Source of the DNA: Imbricaverruca yamaguchii
Lineage: Eukaryota > Arthropoda > Thecostraca > Neoverrucidae
Length of the DNA stretch: 64,000 nucleotides
Assembly: GCA_034440575.1 (NCBI GenBank)
Contig: JAOTOL010001559.1
Location: 1,347,001 to 1,411,000, forward strand
Reading direction: 5' to 3'
Shown here piece by piece: positions 55,405 to 64,000 of the stretch. The first letter of the stretch is position 1, and every line of letters begins with the position of its first letter. Under the pieces are notes generated by a model. It searched no databases. It was not told the origin of the DNA and saw only the letters and a program-made list of their open reading frames with translations. A program made the translations under genes and the position numbers.

Positions 55405-57836
55405 GGGTGGGTCTACTCTGTTCCCCTGGGCTGTTGTCGTGACCATATTCAGAAACTACCGAACCAAATTCCACCAAACCTTCGCCAATCTATTGAGTTG
55501 GGTCGATTTATGTGGGACTTTTGAATATGGGGACTCTTACCATTACGCAAAGCTATAAAATTACCCCTCAAACTTGGAGCGGCCATTTTGAAATCATTCT
55601 GAAAGTGTTCCCGTGCCCATGCTTATAAACCGCTGCACCGAATTGAACGAAACCTTCACCAATCGATGCAGCATAGTCGATTTACTTGGGACTTTAAAAT
55701 ATGGTGACCTTGACCTTGACCTAAGGTCGCTTCTTAAGTACATCTTTATTTTGAATTGTTGCCGTGACCATGCTCCTAAACTACTGAACCGAATTTCGTG
55801 AAACCTTCACCAATAGACGTGACATGGTCGATATACCTGGGACTTTTGAATATGGTGACCTTGGCCTTAGGTCAAGGTCATCAAAAAAGCACAAAACCAT
55901 TTGTAAGACTTTTAACCACGCCCATACTCTGAAACTTCCCAATACAACTTCATGAAACCTCCACAAATCGACGTAACGTGTTCGATATACGTGGGGATTT
56001 GAATATCGTGACCTTGACCTTAGGTCAATGTCACCAAAATACACAAAATCGTTTTCTTGCCTATTTGATACGCCTATGCTCCCAAAGTACAGAACCGAGT
56101 TTGATGAAACATTCACCAATCGACGTGGAATGGGCGATATATTCTGGAGTTTAAATATGGTGACCTTGGCCGTCGGTCAAGATCATAAACAATGCATAAA
56201 ACTAATTTTAATGGTTGTTGCGCCGCCCATGCTCCGAAAGTACGGAACCGAATTTCATGAAACCTTCGCCAATCGACGTGCCGTGGTCGATATACTTGGG
56301 ACGTTTCATTATGGTGACCTCGGCCCTAGGTCAAGGTCATACAAAATGCATAAAACTCATTTTAATGGTTGTTGCGCCGCCCATACTCCGAAAGTACGAA
56401 ACCGAATTTCATGAAACCTTCGCCAATCGACGTGCCGTGGTCGATATACTTGGGACTTTTCAATATGGTGACCTCGGCCTTAGGTCAAGGTCATAAAAAA
56501 TGCATAAAACTAATTTTAATGGTTGTTGCGCGGCCCATGCTCCGAAAGTACGGCGGCGCAACAACATTAAAATGAGTTTTATACACTTTTGATGACCTTG
56601 ACCTAGGGCCGAGGTCACCATATTGAAAAGTCCCAAGTATATCGACCACGGCACGTCGATTGGCGAAGGTTTCATGAAATTCGGTTTCGTACTTTCGGAG
56701 TATGGGGGGCGCAACAACATTAAAATGAGTTTTATACACTTTTGATGACCTTGACCTAAGGCCGAGATCACCATATTGAAAAGTCCCAAGTATATCGACC
56801 ACGGCACGTCGATTGGCGAAGGTTTCATGAAATTCGGTTCCGTACTTTCGGAGTATGGGCGGCGCAACAACCATTAAAATGAGTTTTATGCATTGTGTAT
56901 GACCTTGACCTAGGGCCGCGGTCACCATATTGAAAAGTCCGAAGTATATCGACCACGGCACGTCGATTGGCCAAGGTTTTATGAAATTCGGTTCCGTACT
57001 TTCGGGCGGCGCAACAACCATTAAAATGAGTTTTACGCATTTTTTATGACCTTGACCGACGGTCAAGGTCACCATATTTAAACTCCAGAATATATCGCCC
57101 ATTCCACGTCGATTGGTGAATGTTTCATCAAACTCGGTTCGGTACTTTGGGAGCATGGGCGTGTCAAATAGGCAAGAAAACTATTTTGTGCATTTTGGTG
57201 ACCTTGACCTATGGTCAGGTCACGATATTCAAAGCCCCACGTATATCGAACACGTGACGTCGATTTGTGAAGGTTTCATGAAATTGTATTGGGTAGTTTC
57301 AGAGTATGGGCGTGGTTAAAAGTCTTAAAAATGGTTTTGTGCTTTTTTGATGACCTTCACCTAAGGCCAAGGTCACCATATTCAAAAGTCCCAAGTATAT
57401 CGACCATGTCACGTCTATTGGTGAAGGTTTCACGAAATTCGGTTTAGTAGTTTAGGAGCATGGTCACGGCAACAATTCAAAATAAAGATGTACTTAATCA
57501 GCGACCTTAGGTCCAGGTCAAGGTCACCATATTTTAAAGTCCCAAGTACATCGACTATGCTGCATAGATTGGTGAAGGTTTCGTTCAATTCGGTGCAGCG
57601 GTTTATGAGCATGGGCACGGGAACACTTTCAAAATGATTTCAAAATGGCCGCTCCAAGTTTGAGGGGTAATTTTATAGCTTTGCGTAATGGTAAGAGTCC
57701 TCATATTAAAATGTCCCACATAAATCGACCAAACTGAATCGATTGGTGAAGGTTTGATGGAATTTGGTTCGGTAGTTTCTGAATATGGTCACGGCAACAG
57801 CCCAGGGCAACAGAGTAGACCCACCCGCTTCAGACG
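55405..57836. mobile_element. Foldback (long-TIR, Mutator-like) element with 9-bp target duplication
   Basis: A near-perfect head-to-head palindrome of two ~1.2-kb arms meeting at about 56.56 kb. Both ends read gggtgggtctactctgtt followed by ccctgggctgttg. The flanks gcttcagac at 55396-55404 and 57837-57845 are an exact 9-bp TSD, as in Mutator/Foldback elements. Each arm is built of about seven diverged ~160-bp units with gtgaccttgacct / aggtcaaggtcat, catgctccgaaagtacgg, ttcatgaaaccttcgccaat and gatatacttgggactttt. No transposase. All open frames here are by-products of the repeats. Confidence 0.93.
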
Positions 57837-57962
57837 GGGGACGAATGATTTTTGTAGCGGGACTTGGTATGCGTAGGTTTCGGGCGTAATGTTCCAGAGA
57901 GAGGCAAAAGCCTTGGTTTGGACCTTGGTTGGGGGAATCAAAATGACGTCTGGTGCACCATT

Positions 57963-58400
57963 TGCGGGCGGGCTAGCTTTCCCTAGGTCCAATATACGGC
58001 TAAACACAGGCGGAACGGTGCTCACCGCACAAGATGTCTGCCGGGAGAGATCTATTCTCTGTTTTCATACACGTAATCAGAATACTCAGAATACATTCAG
58101 ACACAATATAATGCGTGTTATTCTACGAAATTAGGTCATGATATGGTACACAAAACAATAATTAATCAATTATTTCCATTACTAGTTATTGAGAAATACA
58201 CCAATTTCAGGGACCTATATTCATGCGCGGCGCATCGTGACCCACTTCTAAGTGGCGGTCAACAAGCGTTTTAACAATCGTATGATATTGTGGGCGTAAC
58301 TTGGTAACATGGCAACCTTGAACTATCGGTGAAGGTGATGCGCCACGGACATACCTGGCGCAGCATAAACAAACAATACGTTCGGATGTGGGGCACCACA
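57963..58400 (-). repeat. LTR (5' copy)
   Basis: Begins tgcgggcg, ends gggcaccaca. Inside it (toward lower coordinates) lies the primer-binding-like sequence. On its right comes the target duplicate gtgc and then hAT satellite sequence. Confidence 0.93.
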
Positions 58401-59577
58401 GTGCCCTCAAACTACAGGGGGAGCCCCCCCCCCCCCAGGGCTCAAGACAGGGGGTGAAGACGATTGCTCCGCTGCCCCACCCCGGTGGCGGCGTCCCTGC
58501 TCCGAAACCTCATCTCATATCCAGTGGCTTTCTTTCCCGGCTTAAGGCCTCCTCTGATTTTCTTGGGCCTCCTTTCCCGTATTGAGACTCCTTTGCCATG
58601 TTGGGGGCCTCCGTGCCAGTTTTTGGCACTCTCTTGATTTCTGGGGCCTTCCCCCTCCCCTAGGTGACTTCTTTTTCAAATTATGGGCCTCCTGGAGGCC
58701 CCTAATTTGTAGAATCTCCTTTTCTTCCTTTTCGTCCTAGGGGCCTTCTTTTCGTTCTGGGGCTTCCTTTTTGTCCGGGGGTCTCCTTTTTGCCCTAAGG
58801 GCATCCTTTTCGTCCAGGTGGACTCATTTTCGTCCTGGGGGCCTCCTCGTCCTGGGGCCTCCTTCTTGTCCCGGAGGCTTCCTTATCGTCCTTGGGACCT
58901 CCGTGCCAATTGTTGGCACTCTCTTGATTTCTGGGGTCTCCTACCATCTCCTAGGTGACTTTTGTCAAATTATGGACCTCCTCTTGTTGGCCCATAAGTT
59001 GTAGAATCTTCTTTTCGTCCTGGGGGCCTCCTTTTCGTCCTGGGACCTCCCTTCCGTCCTGTGGAACCTCCTTTTCGTCCTGGGCGTCTCCTTTTCCTCC
59101 TGGGACCCTTCATGTCAATTTGTGGTACCCCCTTGATTTCTGAGGCCTCCTACCCTCTCCTAGGTGACTCCTTTTTCAACTTATGGGCCTCCTCTAGGTG
59201 GCCCATAATTTGGAGAACCTTCTTTTCGTTCCGGGTGCCTCCTTTTCATCCTGGGGGCCCCCTTTTCGTCCTGTGGAACCTCGTTTTCGTCCTGGGTTCC
59301 TCCTTTTAGTCCTGGGGGCCTCCGTGTCAATTTTTGGCGCTCCATTGATTTCTGGGGCCTCCTACCCTCTCCCAGATGACTTCTTTTTCACATTATGGGC
59401 CTCCTCCTGGAGGTCCATAATTTGTAGAATCTCCTTTTCATCCTGGAGGACCTCATTTTCGTCTTGGGGGTCTCCTTTTCGTCCTGAGCTTCACATTTCA
59501 GGGGGCAGCGCCCCCAGTCTCACGGCAGGGGGTGCAATTGCCCCCGCTCCCCCCCCCCCCCGGTGGCGGCGCCCCTG
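58401..59577. repeat. Right part of the hAT element with ctccttttcgtcctggg satellite
   Basis: Begins with a right-end-like segment (about 58440-58497, ending ggtggcggcgtccctg). About three cycles of a ~270-bp higher-order unit follow (ttggcactctcttgatttct, cctaggtgactcc, ggcccataatttgtagaatc, then several ctccttttcgtcctggg). It ends in the terminal ggtggcggcgcccctg. Confidence 0.85.
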
Positions 59578-60840
59578 GGCCCGGACCAGCGGACCGTGAA
59601 TGTTTTCGGCCGCTGTCGAAGGCGAGTCACACGCCTCGGCTCGCGGGTAGGTGAGCTGGAGCCGGGAGCGCACGCATCACTGTGCCAGTTTCCCCGGACG
59701 TCTTTCCCGACCCGCGTCGCCACCTGTTGACTGCCCTGGCCGACGGTTTCTAAGTCACCTTCACTGGCCCCCTGGTGGAGCGTCGTGCACAGACATCCAT
59801 CTTCCTGCTCGCTGTGGTGCATGTCGTCAGCTACCCGGCGGTGCTGGCCGGAGTCGCTGACCGTGATGAGTGGCCGCAGGGGACGCAGGTGCCAACGGCT
59901 TCGCCAGTATATGCGTCCGTCGGGCAGGCGGATGAGGTAATCTCGGCGGCTGCCGACGCCAGTGAATGTGCCGGTGCGGTCCCATAGACCGGTCCTCGGA
60001 TCCTGCCGACCCATCCTGAGTGGCTGATGGCGGCGCGTAGCCATATCATAGTGTTCAGTTACATGCCGCTGCATGTCTTAGGCCTTGGCGTGGCACGCGT
60101 CTGCCGCTCTTTGACAACACTCTGCGAATGCCCGGTGATGTGCTGGCACTGTTGACCTGAGCGGATGACCATATAGGATCTGGCCTGGTGAATGGCCGTG
60201 GACTCGCGGCGTGTTGCGCAGCTCCAGCAATCCTTCGGGGTAGGTGTCCGTATCTGGATCTCCTCTGGTAGTTTCCTGGATCAGCCGCTTCACGGCCTTG
60301 ATTGCCGCCCCCGCGTGGTCGTTAGGTTGCGGATAGTGAGGTGTGGATATTTTGTGTTTCACACCCCATCGGCGCAGAAAGCTACGGATGACTTTTGCCG
60401 CAAACCGCGGCCTGCCATCTATTCGCAATGCGTTTGGCACGCCCCTGGCGGCGAACACGTATCCACACTGGACGGTCGCGGGCGGTCGCTTCGGCTCTCA
60501 TGTGCGATACAAACAGCCACCCGGATAGGCGGTCTACATACACATGAGATGTGCGGCCATCGGAGGTAAAGTAGTCCGCTAACACGGCCTCGAAGACACT
60601 TGATGGGTCTTCTTCGTCATCAGTAGCTCCTGCTGGCTGGACAGGTACAGCTGACACGCCTGGCAAGAACGCACACAATTCTTCACAGTTTGGTCGATAC
60701 CAGGTCAGTACACGGCTTGGTGTGCCTGTCTTTTGGTCCGAGCTATGCCCTGGTGAATAGCGTGAAGCCGACGCAGTCTCACGCCGCAGGCTCTGTGGCA
60801 TGATCAGTCGATGGCCGCATACGACCAGGCCGTCGCCCAC
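59578..60840 (-). pseudogene. Integrase and C-terminal pol of gypsy element A
   Basis: Read right to left: the spacer before the integrase core, then VFEAVLADYFTSDGRTSHVY and VDRLSGWLFVSHM (first catalytic Asp in ADYF). A frameshift follows near 60.47 kb, then FAARGVPNALRIDGRPRFAA (second Asp), VIRSFLRRWGVKHKISTPHY and PQPNDHAGAAIKAVKRLI. The usual SNGHAEAAVK has become PNDHAGAAIK, so the catalytic Glu is Gly. The C-terminal part reaches RQRPKTFTVRWSGP and is cut there by the hAT element. It is clearly inactive. Confidence 0.92.
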
Positions 60841-60847
60841 TGCCAGT

Positions 60848-61204
60848 CTATCGCATGCTCCCTAGTAGGGATGTAAACTTGGGCCCAGCTGCGTCTTGTG
60901 CTTCGGAAATCCCATCAGGACTTCTTCTCGTAGTGCGATCATGGTTGGATCTCTGTCGGCGGCTGCCCATGTCGCCGCCAGAGTCAGATCGTCGAACGGT
61001 TGTGGATCCGTCCTCTTGGCCGCTGGTGATAATGCGAGTGATCATGCTTCCGAGCTGGTGGCTTACGTCCTTATCGGCCTCTTCGTCTTCAGGCGTTGGA
61101 TCATCTACCGGCGCTCGAGACAGAGCCAAGCTGCCGTCGAACGTCTTCACGCCAGCAGAATGGTATATGTCGTGCAGTGGTAAGCGCAAATGGAACCGCG
61201 TCAT
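60848..61204 (-). pseudogene. RNase H C-terminal/connection region of gypsy element A
   Basis: Frame reads RFHLRLPLHDIYHSAGVKTF, then DGSLALSRAPVDD. This is the standard end of gypsy RNase H (RxxLRLMxYDxxIxHxPGKxxxxADALSRAP), with GSLALSRAP in place of ADALSRAP. An acidic, low-complexity linker and then the integrase follow. Confidence 0.8.
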
Positions 61205-61530
61205 CAGTTAGCTTGATCTTCATCGGCTTCCCAGACATCTCCCGTAGCATTCACTTCGCTCGTAGCATTCACCTGTGGGAAGTCGGCCTTCATGGCAGCA
61301 AAGTGTGCGAGGCGATCATACGTGGATGACTTACCACGACACGCCGCACCCCATGTCGGCATCCACGCCGGAGGCTGCCTGGTGTCCGTCGGCGCTGGTT
61401 CAGAGCCGCCCGCGATAGATCCTGGGTCAGCTTCTGGTCGTCGCGGAGGCTCCTCGGCGGCTTGCGAGTTGCCGTTGCCCTGACGAGTCACCTCTCGATG
61501 ATCGGTGATCAGTTTGAAGGTGGTGGATCC
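61204..61530 (-). pseudogene. Gag/zinc-knuckle-like fragment of gypsy element A
   Basis: A frame with EEPPRRPEADPGSIAGG leads to WMPTWGAACRGKSSTYDRLA, then HFAAMKADFPQVN. This resembles the Gag zinc knuckle CPTWGxxCRxCxKxxHFAxxCR with its cysteines mutated, followed by the usual gag-pol spacer. It sits directly before the RNase H tail, so protease and RT have been deleted. Confidence 0.6.
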
Positions 61531-61599
61531 TGGATCCCGATCCCGCTGATTTCCAACAGCACGGCGGCATGCAGTGGATGTCGAGTGCGGGCAGTACCG

Positions 61600-62182
61600 A
61601 GTCTGTACTCCGAACTCGTGGCTGGCATTGCTCCGCTGTACCAGTGACAGAGCCTTCCTGACTGGAGCTGAGTTGGTTGAGGAGGCTGGGCTGGCTCAGC
61701 GCGGAGAACCTGGCGAGTTATCACACCCTTCGCCTCATACACAAGGTGCGTCTCCATGGTGAGCCAGAGTCACTGGGTCACGATCTCACCACCATGGCGG
61801 AGATTCGTGACCGGACCACCCGTCAAGACCACAACTTGTATGTCCCCCGGTCCCGCACCGAGATGGGGAAGAGACGCTTTAGTTCCAGAGCGCCACACAT
61901 GTACAACTCACTGCCACCTGAGCTGACGCGACTTCCCGTGTCGATCTTTGGTCGCCACCTACGGGAGTATCTACTTGACGTGCCGCCCGTGCCGGACTGA
62001 TAGACTGCTCGACTTGCTGTTATTTTATATATTTTTTTAAATAGTTTAACTGCATTCTGTGATTTTGACCCTCTTTTTTACCTTTTGTGCTGTGTTGTTT
62101 TATCTATTTGACGCGATGTCGTAATAGCCACAAGTCAATTGTGGATGACCTCAATAAAGTCTGTCTGTCTGTCTGTCTGTCT
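61600..62182 (+). mobile_element. 3' end of a non-LTR retrotransposon with (GTCT)n tail
   Basis: Frame ending at 62000 reads LGWLSAENLASYHTLRLIHK, then NLYVPRSRTEMGKRRFSSRA, HMYNSLPPELTRLP and LREYLLD. This is the terminal domain of non-LTR elements (LxWLxVxxxxxYHxxxxxxK, FxxRAxxxYNxLPxxxR). After a ~150-bp 3' UTR come aataaa (62153-62158) and (gtct)n, a microsatellite tail in place of poly-A. The copy is 5'-truncated to less than 0.6 kb. Confidence 0.85.
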
Positions 62183-62839
62183 GGTACCAAGATTATGCAC
62201 CAGCTGGTTCGATCTCGTGCCCGAATCTCGATCAAAATCCGGATCCAGCGGCGGTAGCGATGTATCCCTGGCTGTGGCGACGTTGCGTATCTGCTCCGGG
62301 AAGTCCGCCGGCAGGATACTAAACTTCACACAACCATGCCATGACAGAAGTACTGAACCTCCGAACTACGGTGACTTGCACGGTTCGGGTGATGTTACCC
62401 AACTGCAGTGTGACGTCGCATATCCCAAGTCTCCATCTCGTGGTTTCCCGTGTCGTAACAGTCGGTTAGTTGGTGGGTTCAGGTCCCGACGGTGAATCCC
62501 CAGCGTATCAGCTTATCGCTGCTCAGCGACAAGCCAGACGTCTCAGCCCCGGAGTCCCGTGTTCAGGCGGTGCCAACCGTTCTACCGTCGGACCGATGCA
62601 ACTGCATCCGAATCGGTAGTGAATGATGAGCGGTCATTCCTCTGATCACCACGTCCACGATGCGCGTAACCGGAAGCCGTTCGGCTAGCGGGCTTCTCGC
62701 ACCATCTTCAGCAAGCGCTAGCGGCACCTGGTGGCGGGGTCTGGAAGCGGCTCGCCCCTGGCGGCGGCCGCGGCTGGGATTACCCGCGCCGCTCGCTCCT
62801 CTCTGCGATGTTCCGACACACTATTGATAAGTGTCCCGT
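62183..62839. other. Unresolved transposon-rich sequence
   Basis: No domain recognised. The position between a non-LTR 3' end and a gypsy gag suggests further pol debris. Confidence 0.4.
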
Positions 62840-63762
62840 TTAGCGACACTTGTGACACAAGCGACCGATCGCTGGGCACGGCCGATCGTCGTCGTGAGGC
62901 GATGCTCCGCACCGGTTACACATCTTCCCGGGGTTGGTTGACGGACGCCGCACGCTGCTGGAACCACCCACGAGCTCGGCGACGCTCTTGTCCATACTGC
63001 GACACTCGGGACAGTGCCAACTCAGCCGAGCCGGTGCTGTTATTTGCAGCATGTTCCGACGCGCGACAAATGTCTGAAGTCGCTTCAAACGTCAGGTCGG
63101 CTACCTCTAACATGCGGCGGCATGCGTCCTCGTCATACGTTTCAATCACTAGATGGTCTCTAAAACTATCGTTTGTACAATGCGAACGAAAGTCTCAAAA
63201 TGACGCTATCTCGCGCAATGCAAAGAAGAAATCGTCAACTGTCTCGCCGGACTCCTGCTCTCGCATGCTAAATTTACGCAGGTCTATTATGATGTTGCGC
63301 TGTCGCCGCAGGTGTGCTTGCAAGACCGTAGTGAATGGGCGCTGTATAACCACAGAGTTGATGGCCTAAAACCCAAATAACTAACTAATACTAACAAGAC
63401 CGTAGTGATATCGGCCATGTCGATGTCCTCGGAAACGGACAGCCCGAATCGGACCACTCGCGCCCAGTCGTCATCAAGCACCGATAGTAGTTAGCGCAGC
63501 TCTCTTGTGCCGGGGAGAGTTTAGCAATCCCGTCAGCAAGCTGTATCCTGCGAACTTGGATTTCCACGTTTCAAAACGCTTCCCTTGCCCGCTGCTGCAT
63601 CCTGGGCGCCGGCTGAGTGCCACCAGACGAGACCTGGGCCACGGCCACAGGCACTCTGGCAGACAGCACTCGCTCCATAAGCGCAGCCATCTGATCTCGA
63701 CGATGCGCCGATTCCAGTTGTTGCGCTAGCATGCGCGTGAGTATCTCCACTTCTGACGGCAT
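62840..63762 (-). pseudogene. Gag of gypsy element B
   Basis: Starts MPSEVEILTRMLAQQLESAH with a predicted coiled N-terminus. After a frameshift it has DDDWARVVRFGLSVSEDIDM, then (another frame) DLTFEATSDICRASEHAANN, and ends with a CCHC-type knuckle CNRCGASPHDDDRPCPAIGR, LCHKCR. The PHxxxxCPAxGxxCxxCxK layout is that of K02A2.6-like gypsy Gags. At least two frameshifts. The knuckle differs from that at 61.3 kb, so this is a second copy or family. Confidence 0.75.
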
Positions 63763-64000
63763 ATGCTTGGTGCTTGGTCAACCTTGCTTGGTGCCACCTC
63801 TGCTCTGCCGCTTGGAGCCATGCAGGTCCGCGGGCGATTAGCAGAGACCGACACTGCACCGCAACACATCTACCGTTGTGCGATCGGGCCAACGCCTATC
63901 CGAGATCACTGCACACTCCCAATCTCACAATTCACACACTATCGTGATGTTGCACCCATGGGGAACTTAGTTGAGAACGTATCACTTCCTGAGCACCAGC
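63763..64000. other. Leader/LTR side of gypsy element B, end of window
   Basis: Sequence upstream (on the minus strand) of the gag start. It probably includes leader and perhaps LTR, but no LTR boundary or primer-binding site could be identified before the window ends. Confidence 0.35.

Larger units (their letters stand above)
47294..58400 (-). mobile_element. Ty3/gypsy-type LTR retrotransposon, internally deleted and carrying insertions
   Basis: Two direct LTRs of about 440 bp bound the element, with gtgc on both outer sides (47290-47293 and 58401-58404), a 4-bp TSD. On the minus strand the order is LTR, primer-binding-like tggtgcaccagacgtc (just inside 57962), gag, protease, RT, part of RNase H, polypurine tract aaaggggggagt, LTR. 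The C-terminal RNase H and the whole integrase are missing, so this copy could not have moved by itself after that deletion. It carries a 5.2-kb insertion and a 2.4-kb foldback element. Confidence 0.93.
44361..59577. mobile_element. Large hAT-like non-autonomous element, split by an LTR retrotransposon
   Basis: The left 130 bp (cagtggcgtcgccacgaaat onward) is nearly identical to the left part of the MITE at 32269. The right end ctcacggcaggg...ggtggcggcgcccctg matches that MITE's right end. Flanks are agcccgga (44353-44360) and ggcccgga (59578-59585), a 7/8 match to an 8-bp TSD. Without the LTR insertion the element is about 4.1 kb. It contains ctccttttcgtcctgggggc satellites and a ~500-bp inverted repeat. 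No transposase frame was seen. A secondary right-end copy lies at about 58440-58497. Confidence 0.72.

Noticed and set aside
56028..57156. Frames of 128-221 codons in the foldback element
   Set aside because: They follow from the ~160-bp unit structure and are mirrored on both arms; no known domain.
1..64000. tRNA, rRNA or snRNA genes
   Set aside because: I looked for A/B-box plus cloverleaf patterns and conserved rRNA strings and found none that hold up; a covariance-model search would be needed to exclude degraded copies.

Overview
The window is animal nuclear DNA, most likely from an arthropod or other invertebrate. It has small coding exons with GT-AG introns, many micro- and minisatellites, and several classes of degraded transposon. 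No prokaryotic features were seen. The species cannot be fixed from the sequence; the Gag proteins of the LTR elements look arthropod-like.

The one host gene I can support runs on the + strand from about 1.2 kb to 43.7 kb and leaves the window at both ends. It is an ortholog of the mechanosensory channel TRPN (Drosophila NompC). Thirteen exons give an unbroken series that corresponds, in order and with none missing, to NompC ankyrin repeats 4 to 20 of 29 (family numbering from memory). A fourteenth exon, for repeat 3, is probable. The thirteen exons sum to 1797 nt (599 codons), and all twelve junctions agree in splice phase. The N-terminus lies upstream of the window. Repeats 21 to 29 and the six-TM channel domain must lie downstream of 64 kb, or have been lost.

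The introns are unusual. Beside several exons, a half-exon together with its splice site has been copied in tandem. The acceptor plus the 5' part of the exon is amplified before the exons for repeats 6 (89-bp unit), 13 (13 decoy copies in 18-bp filler) and 17 (79-bp unit). The donor plus the exon end is amplified after repeats 10 and 11. Another 36-bp minisatellite with a GTGAGT in each unit follows repeat 12. Other introns hold a CR1-like RT (18.8-20.0 kb), a 3.2-kb element that split a minisatellite (24.9-28.1 kb), a 480-bp hAT MITE with an 8-bp target duplication (32.3 kb), and RT, THAP and RNase H fragments (37-40.6 kb).

From 43.9 kb to the end the window is a nest of transposons. A gypsy element read on the minus strand (LTR/PPT near 44.2 kb, integrase at 59.6-60.8 kb) is split by a hAT-like element (44361-59577). 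That element is split by an 11-kb LTR retrotransposon (47294-58400, paired LTRs, 4-bp TSD). The LTR element holds a 5.2-kb insertion (49058-54232, 8-bp TSD), which itself contains a TIR element (50826-53766), and separately a 2.4-kb foldback element (55405-57836, 9-bp TSD). The right edge holds a non-LTR 3' end and a second gypsy gag.
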